DNA from: DATMER01 sp031390755
GTDB taxonomy: Bacteria > Acidobacteriota > Thermoanaerobaculia > Multivoradales > UBA5704
Assembly (NCBI GenBank): GCA_031390755.1
Contig: JANMTS010000094.1
Location: 1 to 64,000 of the forward strand
Direction of reading: 5' to 3'
DNA length: 64,000 nt
Shown here one piece after another: positions 25,543-33,754 of the stretch (position 1 is its first letter; every line of letters begins with the position of its first letter). Made by a program: the position numbers and the translations under genes. The notes under the pieces are model-generated. The model made no database searches. It was not told where the DNA came from and saw only the letters and a list, made by a program, of their open reading frames with translations.

Positions 25543-27227
25543 GGCGTGCGGGGCGCTCCCGGCGCAGGAGGAGTCTGAAGAGGTTGCGCGGGCGTGCCCT
25601 GCGGTATAGCCGGCGGTGCCGGCGGTGGCAGGGTCGGATCGGGCCGGCCTTCCACCGAGGCCTTGTAGCGCTGGACCGACCGCACGAGCGCCTCGATCAG
25701 GCCCGCCCGGTAGGACGAGTCCTGGAGCTTCTTCTCCTCGTCGGGGTTGCTGATGAAGCCCAGCTCGACCAGCACCGCCGGCATGTTGGCCCCCATGAGC
25801 ACTCGGAACGGCGCCTGCTTGACCCCCCGGTCCCGGAGCTGAAGCGTCTGGTTCAGCTCGCCCTGGACCAGGTTTGCGAAACGCTGGCTCTCGGACAGGT
25901 GATGGCTCTGCGCCAGATCCCAGAGGATGAGCTGCAGATCCTCCATGGCCTGGGTGTCCGCCGGGGTGGCCGGGGTGCCGGCCTGCGGGTCGGGCGCCCC
26001 GGTAGTCCCGGCAGTCCCGGCGGGATTGGCGGCGTTCTCCGCCTCGGCGGACTGGGCGGCGCGCTGGTCCGTGGCCTCCGTGCTCAGGAAGTAGGTCTCG
26101 GTGCCGTGGGCTCCCGAGCCGAAGGACGAGTTCAGGTGGATCGAGATGAACAGGTCCGCCTTGTTCTGGTTCGCGATCGCCGTGCGGGTGTCGAACGGAA
26201 GGTCGGCGTCCTCGTTGCGGGTGAGGACCACGCGCATGCCGGCCTGCTCCAGCCGGGCTTCCAGATCGCGCGCCAGGATCAGCGTCAGATCCTTCTCCTT
26301 GACTCCGCTCGGACCGATGGCGCCCGGAGCGCCGCCGCCGTGGCCCGGATCGATCACGATCGTGCGCACGCCGGGCGGCAGGTTCGGCTTCGTCGGAGTC
26401 GACGGCGACGCCTGCACGGACGACGGCTTATGCACGTCGAAGACGATGCGGAACGGGTTCTCCAGGATGTAGCTCTGCGCCTCGACGCCGGGCATGAGCT
26501 GCACGCGGATCTGCTGCGCGGAGACCGCCACGTCCTGGACCAGCGGGTCCACGATCGGTTCCTTCTGGAGCGGCACGGAGAGGCGGTCCGCGGTCATCAG
26601 CACGGTCACGACCCCCGGCTGCCGTTCCACGCGGTAGCGGGGCATCTCGGTGAACTGCAGCACCACCGTGGTGATCCCCTGCTGGTGGACCACGTCGGTG
26701 AGCACCGACAGCTCGCGGGCGCCGCGGCGGACGATCAGCAGGCGCGACGCCTCGGGGCGCCAGTCGACGGAGTAGCCCTGGAGGTCGCCGTAGGTCTTCC
26801 GGAGGAAGTCGACCGGCACCAGGATGCCGCCCTCGCCGCGCACCGGCGGCTGGGTGAGCGAGACGATCGACTCGCCGACCGTGATGATGGCGCTGCCGAT
26901 CCCCAGCACGATCTCGGTCTGGTCGATGGTCAGGCTGAGACCCTCGCCGGAATCGTCCTGGGCGACCGTGCCGCCGAGGCTGCGGGTGATCGCCTCCAGG
27001 CCGAACAGCGGGCCGGAGGGGCTGATCGACACCGGGACGGGGATGAGCTGGCCGTCGACCGAGACGGTCGGCGAGCGCTCGGCGGTGGCCCCCAGCGGTT
27101 GCGGCGATGTCTGCGGGCTTGGGGGAGCCACCGGAGCCGGCGGAGGTGCCTGGAAAGCGGTGACCAGGAGGGCGGCGAGGAGGAGGCCGGCGAGGGCCGG
27201 GGCTCCGCGGAGACGGCTGACGTTCAC
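25539..27227 (-). CDS. N-acetylmuramoyl-L-alanine amidase with AMIN domain
   Basis: A GTG start at 27227 is chosen because it puts the signal peptide (LAGLLLAALLVTAFQA) near the N-terminus; the far longer frame overlaps the divergent VOC gene. The 562-residue protein has a copper-amine-oxidase-N-like domain (about 65-165), an AMIN domain (175-270) and an Amidase_3 domain. The zinc ligands are H296 (IDPGHGG), E311 and H364 (FISIHLN), with the catalytic Glu in VLVELGFISN. It hydrolyses the bond between MurNAc and the stem peptide at division. A low-complexity insert (NPAGTAGTTGAPDPQAGTP) lies inside the catalytic domain after the STEATD loop. Confidence 0.92.
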   Translation of the reverse strand: MNVSRLRGAPALAGLLLAALLVTAFQAPPPAPVAPPSPQTSPQPLGATAERSPTVSVDGQLIPVPVSISPSGPLFGLEAITRSLGGTVAQDDSGEGLSLTIDQTEIVLGIGSAIITVGESIVSLTQPPVRGEGGILVPVDFLRKTYGDLQGYSVDWRPEASRLLIVRRGARELSVLTDVVHQQGITTVVLQFTEMPRYRVERQPGVVTVLMTADRLSVPLQKEPIVDPLVQDVAVSAQQIRVQLMPGVEAQSYILENPFRIVFDVHKPSSVQASPSTPTKPNLPPGVRTIVIDPGHGGGAPGAIGPSGVKEKDLTLILARDLEARLEQAGMRVVLTRNEDADLPFDTRTAIANQNKADLFISIHLNSSFGSGAHGTETYFLSTEATDQRAAQSAEAENAANPAGTAGTTGAPDPQAGTPATPADTQAMEDLQLILWDLAQSHHLSESQRFANLVQGELNQTLQLRDRGVKQAPFRVLMGANMPAVLVELGFISNPDEEKKLQDSSYRAGLIEALVRSVQRYKASVEGRPDPTLPPPAPPAIPQGTPAQPLQTPPAPGAPRTP

Positions 27228-27369
27228 GCGGGAGAGGATACCACCCCCGCCGGGCTTTGAAAGTGGCTCGCCGAGTGTGGTACTCCTAGGCGGGGCCTGA
27301 GCGGGCCGGGGAGCCTTCCCCGCCTCTGGATTCAAGGGGACCACAAGGGACCCAAGGAGAGAGACCGAG

Positions 27370-27762
27370 ATGGAGATCCGGCAGTTCCGTGTCGTCATCC
27401 GCGCGGCGCGCTTCGATCGCACGTGCCGCTTCTACGAGGAGTCGCTGTCCCTGCCGCGGCTGGAGAGCTGGGACCGCGAGGACGGCCGGGGCGCTCTGTA
27501 CCAGGCCGGCTCCGGGGTCATCGAGGTCCAGGGCCGTCCCGCCGGCCGCGACCGCGGTTTCGACGAGACGTTCGAGTACCAGGGACCGCAGCACAAGATG
27601 TCCATCGTCCTGGCCGTCGCCTCGGCCGAGCAGGCCTATTCCGAATGCCTCTTCCGCGACAAGAACATCCCGGGCGGCCTGCGCAAGGACGAGGAGGACA
27701 ACCTCCTGTTCGAGACCCACGACCCCGACGGGGTGAGGATCATCTTCCGCCAGTCGAAGTGA
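27370..27762 (+). CDS. Single-domain VOC (glyoxalase-like) protein
   Basis: The 130-residue protein has the VOC fold pattern: IRQFRVVIRAARFDRTCRFY, ESLSLPRLESWDREDGRGAL and a closing ETHDPDGVRIIFRQ. The metal-binding positions are not clear, so it may be a resistance-type or non-catalytic member. It is divergent from the amidase gene and convergent with the cyclase gene. Confidence 0.85.
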   Translation: MEIRQFRVVIRAARFDRTCRFYEESLSLPRLESWDREDGRGALYQAGSGVIEVQGRPAGRDRGFDETFEYQGPQHKMSIVLAVASAEQAYSECLFRDKNIPGGLRKDEEDNLLFETHDPDGVRIIFRQSK

Positions 27763-27781
27763 GGGCCGCTAGCCGGCCCCG

Positions 27782-29446
27782 TCAGGTGTCGGCCGGGAGC
27801 GTCTCCCGCGTGCCCAGATCCTGCTGCCAGTCGACCCGGTAGACGGGCACGGGCTGGGCCTTGCCCTTGAGGGGAAGCGGGCGGAGGGCTTCGAGCGGCG
27901 GCGCCGTCGAGAGCGCCATCAGGAGGGAGTCCGACACCAGGATCTCCCGCGGCCCCGCCTCCGAGCAGAGCCGGGCCGCGATGTTCACCGTGTCGCCGAT
28001 CACCGTGTATTCGAGGCGGCGGTCGCTGCCGATGTTGCCGGCGAACACGTCGCCCGCGGCGATGCCGATGCCCACCGACAGCATCGGCTTGCCGCGGCGG
28101 CGCCAATCCTTGTTGAGGTCGTGGAGGGCCTGCTGCATGGCGATCGCCGCCCGGGTGGCGCGGTCGGCGTCGTCCTCGCGGACGAGGGGGGCGCCCCAGA
28201 GGGCCATCAGGGCGTCGCCCATGAATTTGTCGAGCGTGCCGCCGTGCTCGAACACGATCTCCACCATCACCGTGAAGTACTCGGTCAGCAGGCTGGCGAC
28301 CTCGTCCGGAGCCATGGTCTCGGCCAGCGACGTGAACCCCCGGATGTCGGAGAACAGAACCGACACGGGACGGCGCGATCCGCCGAGCTTCACCAGCCCT
28401 TCCGAGCCGGCGATCTGCTCGGCGAGCTCGGGGGCGAAGTAGCGCTGGAAGTTCGACAGGACGACCGCCTCGCGGCGAGCCCGTTCGATGAGCCGGCTGT
28501 TCTCCAGCGCCACGGCCGCCATGCCGGAGAACGCGGCGAGGAACTCCAGATCCTCCTCGCTGAACGAGTGGGTGGCGCCGAGGTTGTCCAGGTAGATCAG
28601 GCCGAGCAGCGTGCCCTGTCCGCCCAGGAGCGGCGCGCAGAGGGCGCTCTGCACCCGGTGGTGGAGGATCGTGCCGTCGCCCGCGAGGTCGACGGGGACG
28701 TTTTCCAGCAGGATCGCAACCTTCTCCTGGACCGTCTTGCGGGCGATCGCGCTGGGCACCCGCCACCCTTCGCTCGACTCCGCCGCGTCCATGCCTTCGC
28801 GGAGGCGGGAGACGCGGGAGACGAGCTCGGTATCGCTGCCATCACTGCCTTCGCCGGCCATGAGGATCGCGACCCGGTCCACGCTCATCACCTGGAACGT
28901 CAGGTCCGCGATCCGTTCGAGGAGATGGCCCACGTCCGTCTGGCCGGACAGCTCCTTGGCGATGTCGATCAGCAGATCGAGCTTCCGCTCGTGGCGGTCG
29001 GCCGCGGACTGGCCGCCGATGCGGAGCCGGGACGACCCCTGGGCAGGCTCGGAGAGGCGGGCCGCGATGTTCGCCGTGCCCTGGACCGGCCGCTTGCGCA
29101 GGATCGTGGCGTCGAGGATCTCCTCCTCGGTGGGCCCCGGCGTCACGATCGCGGTCGGCTCCTCCTCGCGGACCTCGAAGGGGACCTTGCCGAAGGAGAT
29201 CCGGGAGCCAGGCGGAGCGACCGCGTCCCAGATCCGTTCGCCGTTGAGGAACGTGCCGTTCGTGGACGCCAGGTCGCGGACCCGAAGCCCGACGCCTCCC
29301 GGCGCGACCTCCACCTCGGCATGCTGGCGGGACACCGTCACATCCTGGATGGAGAGGTCGCAAGCCACGGAGCGGCCCACGACCGCCGGGCGGCCTCCAA
29401 TGGGGACCGATTTCTCTCCATCGGCTGAAACCAGCTTCCAGGGCAC
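27782..29446 (-). CDS. Adenylate cyclase with FHA and GAF domains
   Basis: The 554-residue protein has an FHA domain at residues 15-85 (VVGRSVACDLSI, VSRQH, STNGTFLNGERI), a GAF domain at about 150-320 and a class III nucleotide cyclase domain from 360. The metal-binding Asp residues are D367 (LFSDIRGF) and D411 (KFMGDALMALWG). K407 and D485 (IGDTVNIAARL) are the pair that selects ATP over GTP, and N488 and R492 support catalysis. It should make cAMP in response to a GAF ligand and to binding of a phosphothreonine protein by the FHA domain. It stands alone next to the tRNA-Glu gene. Confidence 0.94.
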   Translation of the reverse strand: MPWKLVSADGEKSVPIGGRPAVVGRSVACDLSIQDVTVSRQHAEVEVAPGGVGLRVRDLASTNGTFLNGERIWDAVAPPGSRISFGKVPFEVREEEPTAIVTPGPTEEEILDATILRKRPVQGTANIAARLSEPAQGSSRLRIGGQSAADRHERKLDLLIDIAKELSGQTDVGHLLERIADLTFQVMSVDRVAILMAGEGSDGSDTELVSRVSRLREGMDAAESSEGWRVPSAIARKTVQEKVAILLENVPVDLAGDGTILHHRVQSALCAPLLGGQGTLLGLIYLDNLGATHSFSEEDLEFLAAFSGMAAVALENSRLIERARREAVVLSNFQRYFAPELAEQIAGSEGLVKLGGSRRPVSVLFSDIRGFTSLAETMAPDEVASLLTEYFTVMVEIVFEHGGTLDKFMGDALMALWGAPLVREDDADRATRAAIAMQQALHDLNKDWRRRGKPMLSVGIGIAAGDVFAGNIGSDRRLEYTVIGDTVNIAARLCSEAGPREILVSDSLLMALSTAPPLEALRPLPLKGKAQPVPVYRVDWQQDLGTRETLPADT

Positions 29447-29527
29447 TCGACGTCCTCACCGCGGACCGATCCGCACCCGTAACGCTACTACATCTATAGG
29501 AGATGGAAGAGAGGAAATGATTCGGGG

Positions 29528-29557
29528 TTGAACCCCGTTTGGTGTCTATGCTACCCT
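29528..29557 (+). promoter_or_regulatory. Possible promoter of tRNA-Glu
   Basis: TTGAAC at 29528-29533 and TACCCT at 29552-29557 are 18 bases apart and point toward the tRNA gene, which begins 43 bases later. The match to a housekeeping promoter is partial. A small CGGGG/CCCCG hairpin (29523-29537) overlaps the -35. Confidence 0.3.
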
Positions 29558-29600
29558 TCGCCGCGCGGTCGATGGGTGCCCTGCCCAACCGCTGCACCGT

Positions 29601-29676
29601 GGCGCATTCGTCTAGGGGTCCAGGACGCCGGCCTCTCACGCCGGTAACACGGGTTCGAATCCCGTATGCGCTACCA
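29601..29676 (+). tRNA. tRNA-Glu (anticodon CTC)
   Basis: A full cloverleaf can be drawn. The acceptor strands are GGCGCAT and ATGCGCT with a G-U end pair, the anticodon stem is CCGGC/GCCGG, and the loop CTCTCAC carries the anticodon CTC at 29635-29637. The T arm contains GGGTTCGAATCCC, and CCA is encoded at 29674-29676. The prophage starts at its 3' half, and the integrase stop codon lies inside it. Confidence 0.95.
29636..29676. other. Probable left attachment site within tRNA-Glu
   Basis: The large serine integrase gene reads into the tRNA and ends at 29636-29638, and everything to its right is phage. The crossover core should therefore be inside the 3' half of the tRNA, or just beyond it, and the phage must carry a copy that restores the gene. 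The matching right site is not in the window, so the exact core cannot be drawn. Confidence 0.5.
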
Positions 29677-31168
29677 AACGTTCTCTCACCTGCTCGCTGC
29701 CCCCTATCTCCTCGAAGAATGAGCAAGTTGAGGGTGTTCGAAGTCCTCCGGATTCGGCCCTTAAACCCTCGGGAAACAGCAGGCTCTGAAGGCGCTGGCG
29801 CTGCTCGAGGTCCGCTTCCAGCCACATCCGCGAGGCGTTGAGGGCCACGCGCTCGGCGAAGTCCAGAACGGCCTCGATGTCGAGCTCCTCGGTCCGCGTC
29901 TCGTGCAGCTCAATCTCCAGGAGGAGTGCCTTTTCGTTCAGCTTGTCGAGCTGGATCTTGTAGGTGACTTCGTCCAAGGATTTCTGGAAGACGAAGGCCT
30001 CGACGAGGAGATCCTTCCGGTGCTGGATCTCCTTGACCTGCCGATCTAGAGCCACTCGACGGGTCGTCAGGTCTACCCGTTCGCTCTTCCAGACGTCGAT
30101 CACTACGGCGCGGAACAGGCGGAGGTATTCCGGCTTCGGGCGGAGCTGGTCCAGCAGCGCGAGGAACTGTGCTTCCAGCTCGTGCCGCGCGAGGTTGGTG
30201 CGGCGGCAGCCTTGCGAGGGGCAGTGGTAGTAGGCGTAGCGTTTCTGCTTGCCCTTCGACCATGAGCCGGTGAGGGGCTTGCCGCACCGGCCGCATTGCA
30301 CGAAGCCCCGGAGGGGGAAGTCGGGATTGTTCCGTTCCTTCGCCGTAATCAGGAGCCCGGTTGACTGGAGCAGGCCCTGGCAGCGCCAGAAGATGTCCTC
30401 CGCGACGAGAGCTGGCCAGTTGCCAGCCACGTCGAGATTCCAGCCCTTCACGACCAGGCGCCCGATGTACACCCGCGACGCGAGCATCTCCCCCCACTTC
30501 TGGGCGGTCAGCTCCTTCCCCTGGCGTGTTCGGAGGCCCAGCGCGGTAATTTCGTTGAGAACCTGCTTCCGGCTGTACAGGCCTGTCGCGAAGCGCTCGA
30601 ACCCGTACCGCACAAGGTGGGCGGACTCCGGGTCAGGGATCATGGTTCGCTTGTCTTCCTTGGCGTAGCCGAGCGGAGGCTTCCAGACCCACTGACCCCG
30701 GCGGGCGGCCTCGCGCATTCCCGCGGTTGTGCGGCTGCCGCGGACCTCGTTGTCGAACTGGGCCAGGGCCGAGAAGATCCCTTCCATGAACCGTCCAGCG
30801 GGCGTCTCATCAATGGGCTGGCTTACTGCCCGGAGCGTCACGCCCAGGCTGGCTAAGTGCCGCCGTATCAGCGCGTGGTCGTACTGGTCACGAGCGAAGC
30901 GATCGACGTTCGTGACGACCATCGTATGAATGCGGACCGCCCGTCTGTTCTTCTCCCGAATGTAGGTCAGCAGAGCCTGCAGCTCGGTCCGGTTCGCGGT
31001 CTTGGCTGACTCACCGCGCTCTACGAAGACCCTGTCTATCTCCATGCCGTGGGCGAGGCAGTACACCCGGCACTGCTCCTCCTGGACGGGAAGAGACAGA
31101 TTCTGGGTCTGCTCCTTCGAGCTGACCCTTACATAGATGACTGCCCTAAGCTGAGCACTCGGAGTCAT
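29636..31168 (-). CDS. Large serine recombinase (integrase)
   Basis: The 510-residue protein has a resolvase domain with R14 and the nucleophile S16 (VIYVRVSSKEQ), NVDRFARDQYDHALIR and a recombinase domain from about residue 170 (RRGQWVWKPPLGYAKEDK). A zinc ribbon follows (FVQCGRCGKPLTGSW, HCPSQGC, near 315-345), then a C-terminal coiled coil. It should catalyse phage integration and excision. An ATG at 31168 with GAGGGA upstream is preferred. The last ten residues (HTGFEPVLPA) are translated from the tRNA-Glu sequence, so the C-terminus differs between free phage and prophage. Confidence 0.94.
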   Translation of the reverse strand: MTPSAQLRAVIYVRVSSKEQTQNLSLPVQEEQCRVYCLAHGMEIDRVFVERGESAKTANRTELQALLTYIREKNRRAVRIHTMVVTNVDRFARDQYDHALIRRHLASLGVTLRAVSQPIDETPAGRFMEGIFSALAQFDNEVRGSRTTAGMREAARRGQWVWKPPLGYAKEDKRTMIPDPESAHLVRYGFERFATGLYSRKQVLNEITALGLRTRQGKELTAQKWGEMLASRVYIGRLVVKGWNLDVAGNWPALVAEDIFWRCQGLLQSTGLLITAKERNNPDFPLRGFVQCGRCGKPLTGSWSKGKQKRYAYYHCPSQGCRRTNLARHELEAQFLALLDQLRPKPEYLRLFRAVVIDVWKSERVDLTTRRVALDRQVKEIQHRKDLLVEAFVFQKSLDEVTYKIQLDKLNEKALLLEIELHETRTEELDIEAVLDFAERVALNASRMWLEADLEQRQRLQSLLFPEGLRAESGGLRTPSTCSFFEEIGGSEQVRERLVAHTGFEPVLPA

Positions 31169-31331
31169 GCTGCGGTCCCTCGATTCGGTCTTTGTCTCGC
31201 TGCCGGTTGAACATCCTGAGGCTGATGTCGGCGAGACCATACATCGCTGCGCGGAGGCGGACCAGCTCCTCGTCGGAGAGACCCGCCTCAGCGTTTCCCA
31301 GAATCTTACGACACTCCTGGAGCGATAACAT
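31146..31331 (-). CDS. Small phage protein of unknown function
   Basis: A 61-residue, mostly helical protein (LSLQECRKILGNAEAGLSDE, then ELVRLRAAMYGLADISLR). Its 3' end overlaps the start of the integrase by 23 bases, which suggests coupled expression and makes it a candidate excision or regulatory partner. Short helical proteins with this type of N-terminus are common next to phage recombinases, but the function is not known to me. Confidence 0.6.
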   Translation of the reverse strand: MLSLQECRKILGNAEAGLSDEELVRLRAAMYGLADISLRMFNRQRDKDRIEGPQHDSECSA

Positions 31332-31358
31332 GGCGTTTCTTGCGTACGGAACGCGCCC

Positions 31359-31592
31359 CTATGACCAGGAGTAGACCAGCAGCTCCGACCGACGTGTGCG
31401 CCTGCCTTCGGAGGTGGCCGGGAGCGGCTCTCCCGCGCCTCGCGGGGAGGCCTCCAGCGTCAACTCGGCAGGGTCGCTCAGCCAGTAGTCGTAGCGGGCC
31501 TTGCTGGCCGTAGTCTCGTTGACTACCTCTTTCCACTCCGGATGGCCCAAGACCCAGACCTCGAAGGCAAACACGCTTGGAGAGCCGATCAC
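31359..31592 (-). CDS. Small phage protein of unknown function
   Basis: A GTG start at 31592 overlaps the upstream stop (GTGA) and gives 77 residues, beginning VIGSPSVFAFEVWVLGHPEW. A longer frame reading upstream lies inside the preceding gene. No family is recognised. Its place within a tightly packed operon supports that it is real. Confidence 0.5.
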   Translation of the reverse strand: MIGSPSVFAFEVWVLGHPEWKEVVNETTASKARYDYWLSDPAELTLEASPRGAGEPLPATSEGRRTRRSELLVYSWS

Positions 31593-32236
31593 GACACCAC
31601 CTCCTCCGGGCGCCGCTGGCAGCGTCCCTGATGGGCGTTGCGAGCTTGCGGAGTACCGAAGGTCCGCTCGCACCAAGGGCAAGGGAGCGTCGCTGCCTGC
31701 GCGCTCGGAGCGCCGCTCGATTCCGCTCGCAGCTCGCTCAGAGCGCGCTCAGCGCGCTGGGCTCGCTCGACAGCGGTGTCCCTTTCGCTCCACAGCCGCA
31801 GCTCCAGATCCTCGGGCGATTCGCTCGCGGCGCTCGCAGCGGCGGCCAGCATGCAGCCAGCGGCGGTGAGCTCGTGGGCCAGCGCGGCCAGGATTGCCCA
31901 GGCGCTCCGGAGCAGCGGGACGTCGAGGATCTGGTGGAGCGGCTGACCGGCCAGCCCGCCGACGATGCCCGGGGCGACGAGGGCGGCCGTCGCTGTCAGG
32001 ACCAGCACCCAGGTGATGCCGAGCGCCAGGCGCCAGCGCGGCGCCGTGAGGGCTGCGTGGGCGAGGTGGACGCCACCGCCGGTCAGGACGAGCGCCGTGC
32101 CGACGGCCGCGACGGTGAGCAGTGCCTGCTCAGCTCCAGGCTCCACGGGGAGGCGATCGGCGGCCAGGACCGTGAGGACCAGGCGCGGCGCCTGAACCAG
32201 GACCGCGGCGCCGGCCAGGGCGTAACCCACCTTCAC
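31589..32236 (-). CDS. Membrane protein with C-terminal C2H2-like zinc finger
   Basis: The 215-residue protein has about four transmembrane segments between residues 5 and 135. A charged helical stretch follows (LELRLWSERDTAVERAQRAE), then a short finger LPCPWCERTFGTPQARNAHQ with a following GRC. The CxxC and H-x3-C spacing fits a treble-clef or C2H2-like finger. A membrane anchor with a nucleic-acid or protein-binding finger is an unusual build in phages. It could tether phage DNA or a replication factor to the membrane, or act in exclusion; neither is shown. Confidence 0.55.
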   Translation of the reverse strand: MKVGYALAGAAVLVQAPRLVLTVLAADRLPVEPGAEQALLTVAAVGTALVLTGGGVHLAHAALTAPRWRLALGITWVLVLTATAALVAPGIVGGLAGQPLHQILDVPLLRSAWAILAALAHELTAAGCMLAAAASAASESPEDLELRLWSERDTAVERAQRAERALSELRAESSGAPSAQAATLPCPWCERTFGTPQARNAHQGRCQRRPEEVVS

Positions 32237-32478
32237 GCGCGGCGCTCCAGGAGCTGAAGGCCTGCGTCCGTGATGCGGCCTCGCTGGACGAGCAGGAGGT
32301 CGTAGAGCCGCCGGACCGTCGTCACCCTCACGCCGCGGACGTGTCGGCCGCGGCGCAGGAGGAACGAGACCCTGGCCTTGCGATGTCCGGGCGGCCTGGC
32401 GGCCGGGAGCAGCAGAGCTCCGGCCGCGAGGTCGGCGAGGATGCGGAGCTGGCGCGTGGTGACGAGCGGCGACGTCAT
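32233..32478 (-). CDS. Small basic phage protein, possible winged helix
   Basis: An 81-residue, Arg-rich protein. Residues 5-20 (LVTTRQLRILADLAAG) and 50-78 (RVTTVRRLYDLLLVQRG, then RITDAGLQLLERR) are compatible with a winged-helix DNA-binding fold, as the closing 'ITDAGLQLLE' phrase is typical of the wing region. It overlaps both neighbours by four bases. Confidence 0.5.
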   Translation of the reverse strand: MTSPLVTTRQLRILADLAAGALLLPAARPPGHRKARVSFLLRRGRHVRGVRVTTVRRLYDLLLVQRGRITDAGLQLLERRA

Positions 32479-33365
32479 CGTTTTTGCCTCCTCTTCTCGA
32501 TGTTGGCCTGGCGGAGGCCCTCGTCGAGCCGGCCCTTGCTGCGCAGCTCGGCGAGGGCGGCGTCGACCCTCAGGCCGCCGCAGTGGAGCGTCTTGCGGAT
32601 CGATGTCAGGGACTGCCCGGCGTGCCAGCGGGCGGCCAGGTCGACGGGATCGATGCGCGTCGCCGCGGGCCGGCCGCCCTTGCGCAGGCCGCCGGCCTTG
32701 GCGAGGTGGCGATCCCGGATCTCGGGATGGAGCTTGCCGGCGTCGAGCAGCTCGCGGAGGCGCTTGCGGATCGTGGCCTGGCCGTACCCCATCTTCCCGG
32801 CGATCTCGCGTACGGACAGCGGCCGTTGGCCGGCGCTGCCGTGCCAGTAGCCCGCCAGCTCGAGGGGGTTGATCGCGGCGATCGGCCGGCCCCAGGTGTC
32901 GTCGACGCCGCGCAGCGCCACCTTCATCCGCGCCAGGCGTGTTGCCTCCGAGAAATGCGCGTGGCGGATCCGGCGGAAGAGAGCCACGGAGTCCCGCCAG
33001 TGCACGCGGCCGTCCGGTGTGGTCGTGTCGACCACGTCGTCCAGGGCGACGAGGGCGACCTCATGACGCCCCTCCCGGCCGTCCGCCTCCAGGAGGTCCG
33101 CGACGTCGACGACGTGGCTCTGCGAGCGGCACAGCCGCGCGAGAGACGTGGTCACCAGGACGTCGGCCTCCCCGGCCCGGATCGACGCCACGAGGCCCGC
33201 AAGCCCCTCCCGCCGGCCGGTGATGCCGGGGCCGCGGTCCGAGATCTCCGCGGCGATGTTCCAGCCGCGGACGTCCGTGGCGTAGCGCCGGAGCTCGGCG
33301 AGCAGATCAGCCGTGGTCACGCCCAGGTCGACGGCGCTGGTGCGCGTGTAGAGCACGGCGCGCAT
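32475..33365 (-). CDS. Small serine recombinase (resolvase-like) with C-terminal HTH repeats
   Basis: The 296-residue protein begins MRAVLYTRTSAVD, with R8 and the presumed nucleophile S10. It has the typical TTSLARLCRS segment near residue 85, so the N-terminal 140 residues are a resolvase/invertase domain. The C-terminal half has two HTH-like segments (LSVREIAGKMGYGQATIRKR and a later SLTSIRKTLHCGGLRVDAAL). The start overlaps the upstream stop at 33365. A second serine recombinase beside the integrase could be a DNA invertase, a resolvase or a repurposed DNA-binding protein. Confidence 0.75.
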   Translation of the reverse strand: MRAVLYTRTSAVDLGVTTADLLAELRRYATDVRGWNIAAEISDRGPGITGRREGLAGLVASIRAGEADVLVTTSLARLCRSQSHVVDVADLLEADGREGRHEVALVALDDVVDTTTPDGRVHWRDSVALFRRIRHAHFSEATRLARMKVALRGVDDTWGRPIAAINPLELAGYWHGSAGQRPLSVREIAGKMGYGQATIRKRLRELLDAGKLHPEIRDRHLAKAGGLRKGGRPAATRIDPVDLAARWHAGQSLTSIRKTLHCGGLRVDAALAELRSKGRLDEGLRQANIEKRRQKR

Positions 33366-33754
33366 CACGCCGCCCTCCTGGCCTTGTACCGGGCGAGGAT
33401 GGCGCTCACGCCGCCCCGCGTGAGGCGCTGACCGCCCTCGTCCACGAACAGGGGCCGGCGCTCGTTGTAGCCGCGGATCTCGCTCAGCCAGGCCACGAGA
33501 TAGGCCGAGTGCTGGGAGCCGAGCAGCAGCTCGCACCGCCAGGGCGGGCGCCTGGCCAGGATGCGCGCCTGACTGGTCTTGGCCAGGAGCGTGACCTGGT
33601 CGCAGTCCAGCGCTGCCACGTCGGCGCAGCTCAGGCCGCTCGCCAGGAGCGCGAGCAGGGCACCGTCCCGCAGCCCGACGGCGAGCGAGCCGTACACTCG
33701 CCCGAGGTCGACCGTGAGCAGGGCATCCACCGCCCATTCGCGGGTAGTGCTCAA
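33365..33754 (-). CDS. Truncated tyrosine-recombinase-like protein
   Basis: The 129-residue product resembles the start of a tyrosine recombinase catalytic domain (GLRDGALLALLASGLSCADV followed by AALDCDQV, then RLTRGGVSAILARYKARRAA). It ends just before the box that would hold the HxLR motif and the catalytic Tyr, so it cannot be an active recombinase. The first catalytic Arg (box I) is present. It may be a remnant of an older integrase or a DNA-binding fragment that kept a role. It is tightly packed between the resolvase and helicase genes. Confidence 0.6.
   Translation of the reverse strand: MSTTREWAVDALLTVDLGRVYGSLAVGLRDGALLALLASGLSCADVAALDCDQVTLLAKTSQARILARRPPWRCELLLGSQHSAYLVAWLSEIRGYNERRPLFVDEGGQRLTRGGVSAILARYKARRAA

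Noticed and set aside
29636..29665. HTGFEPVLPA as a conserved integrase C-terminal motif
   Set aside because: It is the translation of tRNA sequence and appears in many frames reading through tRNA genes; it is not a domain.
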